Shown here piece by piece: positions 25,499 through 32,796 of a stretch of 32,796 bases of DNA (position 1 is its first letter; each line of letters starts with the position of its first letter). Position numbers and translations under genes: made by a program. The notes under the pieces are model-generated. The model made no database searches, had not been told where the DNA came from, and was given only the letters and a program-made list of their open reading frames with translations. This DNA comes from Bacteroidota bacterium (GTDB lineage: Bacteria > Bacteroidota > Bacteroidia > Palsa-948). The DNA lies in assembly GCA_004297845.1 (NCBI GenBank), contig SCSP01000007.1, positions 1 through 32,796 of the forward strand, in the 5' to 3' direction.

Positions 25499-25676
25499 TT
25501 ATTACAAGATATTGAAATTTTAGCCAATCTAAAAACATATATATCACCCGATTAATCGCATTACAGCTATATAAGCTCCATGCAATAGCAGCTTCCTCAT
25601 CGCTTATGTTCTCAATACCCGGAAATGACTTAACACTTCCTATGGTCAGATCCTCGTAAACTTTTTTCTTTCCCAT
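25476..25676 (-). CDS. Small hypothetical protein (possibly truncated)
   Basis: 66 aa, MGKKKVYEDLTIGSVKSFPGIENISDEEAAIAW...; C-terminal codons lie in the dispersed repeat. Confidence 0.4.
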   Translation of the reverse strand: MGKKKVYEDLTIGSVKSFPGIENISDEEAAIAWSLYSCNAINRVIYMFLDWLKFQYLVIIGLKFGQ

Positions 25677-25852
25677 CGTATTTTTAATTGCAAAATACTC
25701 AATCCTCTTTCCCAGTGTAGTATCATAGTAGCAATACTACCACATTTTTCGCATCCTGACTACATTTCCGGGCAGATTGCATTTTTCATAATAAAATAAA
25801 AATCAGCGCATTACATTTTTTGGAATTTTCTTTTTCAAAAACCTTTTTTCTT

Positions 25853-25938
25853 AATACTACAACTACTACACTACTACTTCTATATATATTATTTATTATT
25901 AAGCAATTATAAAATTATAATGTAGTAGTTGTAGTATT
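25853..25938. repeat. Inverted repeat, 18-bp perfect arms, TAC-rich
   Basis: AATACTACAACTACTACA (25853-25870) and TGTAGTAGTTGTAGTATT (25921-25938) around a 50-nt AT-rich spacer. Confidence 0.95.
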
Positions 25939-25983
25939 TGTAGTAGTGTGGTAAGATTAAAACAGAAAAAATTAGATTTTGAT

Positions 25984-28495
25984 TTATGTCAATCTTTCTT
26001 CCAGCAAATCCTTCCAAATAACAAACCCTTTCCTTTCATCGGAATAATCATGAACAATTCTGCTGAACCCATCGGTTTGGCTTCCAAGATATTCCTGCCT
26101 TCCGGTTGTCCTGATCTTCCCGATGTATGAATCTATCTCTTTCAGTTTGTTTTTGAGGGCTGGAATGTTTTTATGAACGTGCCATACATAAGTTGCTTCT
26201 TCGGTGTCGAGTGTTTCCCAAATAACATGGTATTGGTGCTTACCGCTAAGTAGGAATACGAATGAAAATGGATATAGAACAAACCGCAGCTTCAAAATAT
26301 TGCTTTCATGCTTTTGGGATAGATAAACCAGTTGACGGTGATGTTTTACGTTCTTGTTTTTCAGAATGTCGTCTAAAAGTTCTTTCTCTGAGCCGTACAG
26401 AGGCGACTTTTGTTCATCCTGAACTTGATTTAGATCGAGCAAATTATCTTCACCCTTTGGAATCTTTCCAAAAATTCCTTTTGAAACAAATTGAAATTTT
26501 ACGCTGTCTATAATCTCTCTGTTTATTTTGCTCAAATCATGGGAAGATGCTGTATGAATTACCGGAACTCCATTATGAAACTTCGCCAGTACATCAATTT
26601 TTACCTTTTTTGTTTTCAGAATTTTTGAAAAGTATGGCTTCAATACATCAAATTCAGGGCGCATCTCGTTATTCTCCACCTCAAATTCCTGCTCGGTATT
26701 TATCTGTGGGATCAAGTGTTTGAATGCAACCGCCCCAAATCGAAACTCAAGCTGCTCAATCGGAATATTTATTCGCTGCTCATAAACAAAAGTGCTTGTA
26801 TCAGAATCACTCTTGCTATCAGGTTGGCTGAATAGGGTACCGCTTAAATAGAATTTCTTGTAGTAGGCGTTTCTTTTTTGAAATAATTTTTCGAGGTATT
26901 CAATTTTGTGATCCCTATAATCATAAATAACAGGCGTTATTTCTGAACGCTGAGCCCTGCCTATGTATTGAATCAGCTTACCTTCAAACGAGAAAGGATA
27001 AACCAAAAACAGGCATTCTATTTTTTGCAAATCGCTTCCTTCCCCAAAATATTGTCCGGTAGTGATAAGCACCTGAAAATTTCCTTCTTTCAATATTTCC
27101 CATTTCGTTTTCTTGTTGGAATAAGAATCATCTCCGCTTAATGTTATGGCTTCGTACTTCTGCTTTAGGTATTGGTGCAGCGTATCAATATGCTCTTTTC
27201 TTTCTGTTACGATTACTGCTTTCTTTCCTTTGTTCAGTTCCGCCACTACATCATCCAAAATAAGTTTGTTCCGACCTGAATCATGCACCAATACTTTCGA
27301 TACTGTTTCAAACTTATCAGTTTTGGCATTGAACGGAATAGACAGTTCGGTATTTCGTACAATAATTTTTGCTCCGGGAGTGTCTGAAATATCCTGTGGT
27401 TCGACTTCGGAGATAATATCCCCTAAATGAATAAAAATTAGTTTGCCATCGTTGTATTTTCGGAAGGGCGTGGCTGTTAATCCATACAAATAAAAAGTGT
27501 GGAATTTTGAAATTGTATTTCTGAAAGTATCTGCCGGAACATGATGACATTCATCAACAATAATGGTTCCGAAAGATTTTAAGAGTTTCTCAGCTTGCTC
27601 TGATTCAATAGCCTTTTCTAAACTTTGGATCATTGCAATCGTTATGTGTTTCCCAAGAGTATTTTTTCCCTGACCAATTTTCCCGATTTCTCTTTTGGGA
27701 ATGCCAAGAAAAGATTCTATCCTTTCTGCCCATTGGTCGGCAAGTTGTTTGCGATGCACAATAATTAATGCGGGTTGCTGCTTGTTGGCAATTACAGAAA
27801 GACCGATAATTGTTTTGCCTGACCCCGGAGGTGCTACAATAACTCCAAAATCTTTTTTCTTCGTGCCTTCTAATACAGGCTTCTGATGTTCTCTTAATTC
27901 GATACTTGGCGAAAAAAGAACCGCATTTGCTTTCTGCCTTTCATCATTAAAATCATATTCGATGGTATGCTCCCTGAAAAAGCGGATTAGCTTTCCAATG
28001 AAACCTCTTGGAATAATTATATCATCTTCTGTTTCCTCTATCATTTTAAAGTACCGCTCCGTCCCCCATACATTTTTTCCCATTTTCTTTTTTATAAAAT
28101 ATTCGGTGTTGGCAAAATTGAGTTCGTCTTTCAGGAAATTAATCAACGGGGTAGTTAAGCTGGAACGGTTTATATAAACTGCATTTTTTAGGCGTACATT
28201 GATTTTACCAGCAACAACGGGTTTTTCTTGTGGAGATGAGGGGGAATGGACTAATTCCTGATATAAGCTATCGAGTCTTTCAAGCGATACTTTTTTGATG
28301 TTCTTCAGAAATTCCCACTGGTCGCTAAAGGTTCTAAAGTTTCAGGGTCAATGAAACAACTATTTCCTGTCTGCATAGCGGTTTTATGGAAAGGCAATGC
28401 GATTAAATTTCCTAATAAACATCTTCTCTACCCCTGAAAATAGATTTGAAAAGAGTTATTTCATTAGCTGTAATCAAAGCGCACACAATTTCTCT
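25984..28495 (-). pseudogene. TOTE-type archaeo-eukaryotic primase-helicase, primase domain deleted; SF2 helicase ORF (25984-28341) still open
   Basis: Helicase: VIVAPPGSGKTIIGLSV, IIVDECHHVPADTF, YGLTATPFRK, TTGQYFGEGSDL, YIGRAQRS. Three upstream fragments lie in different frames: LFKSIFRGREDVY* (28415-28495), GNLIALPFHKTAMQTGNSCFIDPETLEP (28329-28412), NFRTFSDQWEFLKNIKKVSLERL (to 28341). Confidence 0.8.
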
Positions 28496-28502
28496 TTAAC
28501 TA

Positions 28503-28940
28503 TCAAAGTGGTTGGAAATTTGGATTAGATAGTATCATTTCTTGACATTCTTTCAGAGAAATTCCTTCAGCAACTAAGTGCCACTGACCTGTATGACGGA
28601 AGTATGAAAAATCAAAGCAATCTTTTCCAACGTATTTTAACCGTACCACTTTTGCTTCAAATTCATCGGCTATTCTATTAACATGTTCCGACTTATATTT
28701 TTCACATAAGTAAAAATTATTTTGATTCCACTTTGAATAAACATCAATTACATAGTTGCATTCCTTATCAGGGTTCTTTTTCACACACTTCTTTTTAAAA
28801 GCCTGAACAAGTGGTTGAAAATATTCCTGAATACTTTCTTTTTCTGATTCTGAAGGTTTTGCATTAGGTCGCTTTTCTGGTGAAAACACCCAGCGTTTTT
28901 TATTTTTATTCATATTGGTTTTTGTTTCTGTAATCACCAA
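28503..28940 (-). CDS. DUF3024-like protein
   Basis: KKRWVFSPEKRPNAKPSESEK...NYVIDVYSKWNQNNFYLCEKY...FEAKVVRLKYVGKDCFDFSYFRHTGQWHLV; family assignment from memory. Confidence 0.6.
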   Translation of the reverse strand: MVITETKTNMNKNKKRWVFSPEKRPNAKPSESEKESIQEYFQPLVQAFKKKCVKKNPDKECNYVIDVYSKWNQNNFYLCEKYKSEHVNRIADEFEAKVVRLKYVGKDCFDFSYFRHTGQWHLVAEGISLKECQEMILSNPNFQPL

Positions 28941-29456
28941 TTATTCAAACTTAGCATCCTCGAAAAATTCATAATAGTAGTCCGACAATTCATCGTGAAA
29001 GCCCCATCCAATACCATCGGTATCGTCCATTATTTTTTTACAACGCTGTTTAAACTGTTCTTTCATCCCATTTGCCTTAATATACTCACCTGCATCGTGA
29101 AACATGCCTGCCACGCTATTGTAAAAAGGTTCGTCAATATCACCAAAATCATTTGTGTAGTTTACACCACATTCCACATAAAATAACATTACATCCGCAA
29201 TATCATTTTCAAGTGGAGATAATTTTTTGAAGCCGGTAATGGCTTTGCGGGCTTCCCTTAATTTTAAATCGCAATTTATATTAGTACTGATACATTTACT
29301 GATTATTTTCTTTGCCTCCTCTTTAGCTTTATCGCTATTGGGATTGATAGAAAATTCATAGTATGTTTTTACATCTTTATATTTTTTGTGCAATTCTATA
29401 ATCTGCTCCATAAGCTGCTCTTTGCTGAATTGCTTTAAGTATTTTTTGATGGACAT
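28941..29456 (-). CDS. DUF6155-like protein
   Basis: IKKYLKQFSKEQLMEQIIELHKKYKDVKTYYEFSINPNSDKAKEEAKKIIS...ENDIADVMLFYVE; family assignment from memory. Confidence 0.65.
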   Translation of the reverse strand: MSIKKYLKQFSKEQLMEQIIELHKKYKDVKTYYEFSINPNSDKAKEEAKKIISKCISTNINCDLKLREARKAITGFKKLSPLENDIADVMLFYVECGVNYTNDFGDIDEPFYNSVAGMFHDAGEYIKANGMKEQFKQRCKKIMDDTDGIGWGFHDELSDYYYEFFEDAKFE

Positions 29457-29462
29457 GATTAT

Positions 29463-29924
29463 TTAAAGATTCTGTTTTTTCAGCATTTTTTTCAGCGCAT
29501 CAAATATTTCTTCACCTTTTGTGAGAGTTTCTATTTTTTCCATCAGAGATACGTCCTTTACGGCTTGGTTAAATAGCTGCACGAAATACCGGATCAACTG
29601 CACATGAATTTTTATGGCTTGTTCACTTTTTAGGCTGCCTCCGGTCATTAATATTCCCTGCTCAGTAAAAACAAAAGGGAATTTTTCCTCTTTGAACATC
29701 GCCAGCTCCTTTAGATTCAGCTTAAACATAAATTCTTTCGGGAAACGGTCAATATTTTTTTTGACCTGTTTATGCAGGTACTCAGGAGTTACATGGTATA
29801 GTTTTGCAACATCACTGCTTAACATTACCTGCTTACCCCGGATTTTTTTCATACTACTTTCAATCATTGCTTCTAAAGCAATCAGTGAAGTATAATCGTT
29901 TTGAGTAATTGTTTCCCTTTTCAT
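29463..29924 (-). CDS. ORF6N domain-containing DNA-binding protein
   Basis: KKIRGKQVMLSSDVAKLYHVTPEYLHKQVKKNIDRFPKEFMFKL...FVFTEQGILMTGGSLKSEQAIKIHVQLIRYFV. Confidence 0.9.
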   Translation of the reverse strand: MKRETITQNDYTSLIALEAMIESSMKKIRGKQVMLSSDVAKLYHVTPEYLHKQVKKNIDRFPKEFMFKLNLKELAMFKEEKFPFVFTEQGILMTGGSLKSEQAIKIHVQLIRYFVQLFNQAVKDVSLMEKIETLTKGEEIFDALKKMLKKQNL

Positions 29925-29978
29925 TTAGGCGTATGGTTGACTTTCCCTAGTTTGGGCATTATCTTAATTATTAGCGAG

Positions 29979-32796
29979 CTATTTTACCCATAAATCGGCA
30001 AACAATTCGGCTTGTTTCAATACGGTATCAATAGCTTTTTGTTGTTTGTCCGGGGGATAACCGTATTTGGCGAGTGTGCGTTTAACGAGTACCATTAATT
30101 TTGCTCTTGCACTTTCTCTGATTGCCCAATCAATAGTGGCATTTGATTTTATTTTTTCTGCAATTTCTCTTGCTATATCTCGTAATGTATCATCTCCCAA
30201 AACATTTACTGCGCTGTCGTTTACTTCTAAGGCATTGTAAAAAGCGACTTCATCCTGTGTCAGTCCCAGGCGTTCACCTTCTTTATCAGCGTCTTTAATA
30301 TCCTTTGCGATGTTGATTAACTCCTGAATAATTTCAGCCGTTGAGAGTAAATTATTTTGATACCGTTTTATTGCTGATTCAAGCATTTCAAGAAATGCTT
30401 TGCTTTTTACAAGATTGGTTTTTGTTCGTGTTTTAATTTCATCATTCAAAATCTTTTTTAGTAATTCCAATGCGAGATTTTGGTGCTTCATTCCTTTTAC
30501 TTCTAAAAGGAATTCATCTGAAAGGATTGATATTTCAGGCTTTGCCATTCCCGCAGCTTCAAAAATATCTATTACATTATCGGAGCTTAATGCTTCATCA
30601 ACAATTTGTTTAATAGCGGTTTCAATTTCATAATTAGATTTACCAGTGCCAGTTCCTTCAAACTTCACTAATCGTGCTTTTACCGCTTGAAAGAATGCGA
30701 CTTCCGGTAAATGTGCCTGTACTTCTTCTTTAGAGATGCAAATGGAAAGGCTTTGACTTAATAAACTTACTTCACGAATGAATCTTTCCTTGCCTTCCTG
30801 CAATCCTAAAATATGTTCTTCGGCTTGCAGAATAATAGAGAGTTTTTCTTTTGCATCAACGGAAAAGAATCGTTTGTAGTTAAACTTGAAACTATTTTCG
30901 TAATACGCTTCGGGTTCTTCTACCAAAGTACCCTTGCGTGTGTTGCTGTCTTCATTGAACATCTGTTTCACCACCTCAAGTTTCTCCTTGAATACATCAA
31001 TGGCTTGCTCAATTTTTTCTGTTGGATCACCTTTACCTCCGGCATCTGAATAAAATGAAAGTGCTTTCTTTAAATCGGTGGCTATGCCAAGATAATCCAC
31101 AACCAAACCGCCTTTGATTTCTTTGAACACCCGGTTCACCCTTGCAATAGCTTGCATGAGGTTGTGTCCTCTCATGGGTTTGTCAATGTAAAGTGTTTTT
31201 AAAACGGGAGCGTCAAAACCTGTAAGCCACATATCACGAACTATTACCAGTTTTAATGGGTCGGCAGGGTCTTTCATTCTCTCGGATAAATCCTTTCGCT
31301 GTTGCTTGGTAGTTTTGAATTTTGCAAGTAACGGACCCTCATCGCTCGATGCTGTCATCACCACTTTAATAACGCCTTTTGCTAAATCGTCATTGTGCCA
31401 CTCCGGTCTTAAAGCAATAATTTCAAGGTAGAGTTCTGCTGCAATTCTTCGGCTCATTGCCACTATCATCGCCTTGCCTTCAAAAACTGTTTGACGTTTT
31501 TCAAAATGCGTAACAATATCTTTTGCTAAATTTTTTATTCTGCTCTGATTGCCTACAATCGCCTCCAGCTTTGCCCACTTTGCTTTTGCTTTTTGTTTCT
31601 CCGAAATTTCTTCGTCCTGCTCCAACTCTTTGTCAAATTCTTCAATCAATCTTTTGCCTTCTTCATCCAGATTCACCTTTGCCAAACGGCTTTCGTAATA
31701 AATTTTCACCGTTGCACCATCTGAAACAGCATCCTTTATATCGTATCTGTCAATATAATTTCCAAAAATTTGGGGTGTATTTACATCTGTTCCTTCTATC
31801 GGTGTGCCTGTGAAGCCAATGTAGGTGGCTTTTGGAAGGGCATCACGTAAGTATTTTGCAAAACCATACGCAATTCGTTTTCCCGCTTCTTTTGTTACAG
31901 GGTCTGTGGAATCTAAAAGTTTTGCTTCAAAACCATATTGAGTACGATGTGCTTCATCAGCAATTACTACAATATTTTTTCTGTCGGAAAGTTGGTCATA
32001 TTCTGATTTTTTCCCTTCGGGTGAGAATTTCTGAATGGTGGTAAATACAATGCCTCCGCTTGCAACTTTTAAAAGTTCTTTCAGGTGTTCCCTGTTTTCC
32101 GCCTGCACTGGCTCTTGTCTTAATAATTGTACTGATGCAGCGAAAGTGTCAAACAACTGATCGTCTAAATCATTGCGGTCGGTGATGACAACAATAGTAG
32201 GATTTTGCATTTCGGGAGCAGTGATGAGTTTACCGGAATAAAAAACCATGCTCAAACTTTTACCGCTTCCCTGTGTGTGCCAAACTACGCCACCTCGTTT
32301 ATTTCCATTAACCCCCGATGCTGTGATTGAAGATTGCACCGCTTTATTTACTGCATAGTATTGATGATATGCCGCTAATTTTTTCTCTGTAAAAACTTGT
32401 GTCAGCCCGGTTTTTGCATCTTCCTTTTTTGTTTTCTCAAACACAATGAAGTTCCGCACTAAATCCAAAAGAGTGGAAGGCTGCAACATCCCTTTAAGCA
32501 GTGTTTCCAACTGTGGCTTAAATTTTGAAACATCTTTTATTCCGTCTGCACTTTTCCAAGTCATGTATCTGCTGAACTCTGCCGAAACACTTCCGGCTTT
32601 ACATTCTAATCCGTCAGATATGATACAAACGGCATTGTAAGTAAATAAAGATGGAATGATTGCTTTATATGTTTGTATTTGCTCGTATGCCTTGCGAATG
32701 CTTGCGTTTTCATCGCTTGCATTTTTAAGTTCAATCACAACAAGCGGAATTCCATTTACAAATAGAATAACATCAGGTCGCTTATTCTGATTGTTT
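29979..32796 (-). CDS. hsdR: Type I restriction endonuclease subunit R (N-terminus outside window)
   Basis: PDVILFVNGIPLVVIELKN nuclease motif (open to window end), GGVVWHTQGSGKSLSMVF, VIADEAHRTQYGF, YIGFTGTPIEGTDVNT, DMWLTGFDAPVLKTLYIDKPMRGHNLMQAIARVNR. Confidence 0.95.
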   Translation of the reverse strand, partial: NNQNKRPDVILFVNGIPLVVIELKNASDENASIRKAYEQIQTYKAIIPSLFTYNAVCIISDGLECKAGSVSAEFSRYMTWKSADGIKDVSKFKPQLETLLKGMLQPSTLLDLVRNFIVFEKTKKEDAKTGLTQVFTEKKLAAYHQYYAVNKAVQSSITASGVNGNKRGGVVWHTQGSGKSLSMVFYSGKLITAPEMQNPTIVVITDRNDLDDQLFDTFAASVQLLRQEPVQAENREHLKELLKVASGGIVFTTIQKFSPEGKKSEYDQLSDRKNIVVIADEAHRTQYGFEAKLLDSTDPVTKEAGKRIAYGFAKYLRDALPKATYIGFTGTPIEGTDVNTPQIFGNYIDRYDIKDAVSDGATVKIYYESRLAKVNLDEEGKRLIEEFDKELEQDEEISEKQKAKAKWAKLEAIVGNQSRIKNLAKDIVTHFEKRQTVFEGKAMIVAMSRRIAAELYLEIIALRPEWHNDDLAKGVIKVVMTASSDEGPLLAKFKTTKQQRKDLSERMKDPADPLKLVIVRDMWLTGFDAPVLKTLYIDKPMRGHNLMQAIARVNRVFKEIKGGLVVDYLGIATDLKKALSFYSDAGGKGDPTEKIEQAIDVFKEKLEVVKQMFNEDSNTRKGTLVEEPEAYYENSFKFNYKRFFSVDAKEKLSIILQAEEHILGLQEGKERFIREVSLLSQSLSICISKEEVQAHLPEVAFFQAVKARLVKFEGTGTGKSNYEIETAIKQIVDEALSSDNVIDIFEAAGMAKPEISILSDEFLLEVKGMKHQNLALELLKKILNDEIKTRTKTNLVKSKAFLEMLESAIKRYQNNLLSTAEIIQELINIAKDIKDADKEGERLGLTQDEVAFYNALEVNDSAVNVLGDDTLRDIAREIAEKIKSNATIDWAIRESARAKLMVLVKRTLAKYGYPPDKQQKAIDTVLKQAELFADLWVK

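Noticed and set aside
25984-28146. ORF-track start of the helicase taken as a complete gene
   Set aside because: Start is a TTG; the frame stays open to 28341 with TOTE-like sequence, so this is not the natural N-terminus.

Overview
Bacteroidota-type chromosomal segment, judged from TAnnTTTG promoters, T9SS sorting domains, and FtsK-LolA and SWIB gene content. All calls come from reading the sequence and the supplied ORFs; no searches were run. Positions 1-25.4 kb are mostly core genes: partial folC, tRNA-Val, thiolase plus acyl-CoA dehydrogenase, PD40/TolB-like protein, O-methyltransferase, SWIB protein, a four-gene T9SS cargo cluster (CotH/P-domain, PKD/CHU_C, and a tandem pair of 309-aa paralogues), two tandem membrane-anchored paralogues, ftsK, lolA, DUF2795, cobalamin adenosyltransferase, LolD/MacB-type ABC ATPase, methyltransferase, isoaspartyl peptidase, PAP2 phosphatase, START-like protein, tRNA-Met and trpG/pabA. 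Positions 25.5-32.8 kb look like a defence-type accessory island: a decayed TOTE-type primase-helicase, a DUF3024-like gene, a DUF6155-like gene, an ORF6N gene and a partial type I hsdR. Main observations: (1) the TOTE gene lost its primase core by an internal deletion and frameshift, with remnants in three frames; (2) dispersed heptanucleotide-period tracts occur at gene starts, at gene ends and inside CDSs, and appear to encode the hydrophobic core of several signal peptides; (3) there are a deleted four-helix-bundle gene inside heptameric inverted ends, a duplicated acyl-CoA dehydrogenase C-terminal tail, in-frame palindromic insertions, and a TAC-rich inverted repeat at the island edge.
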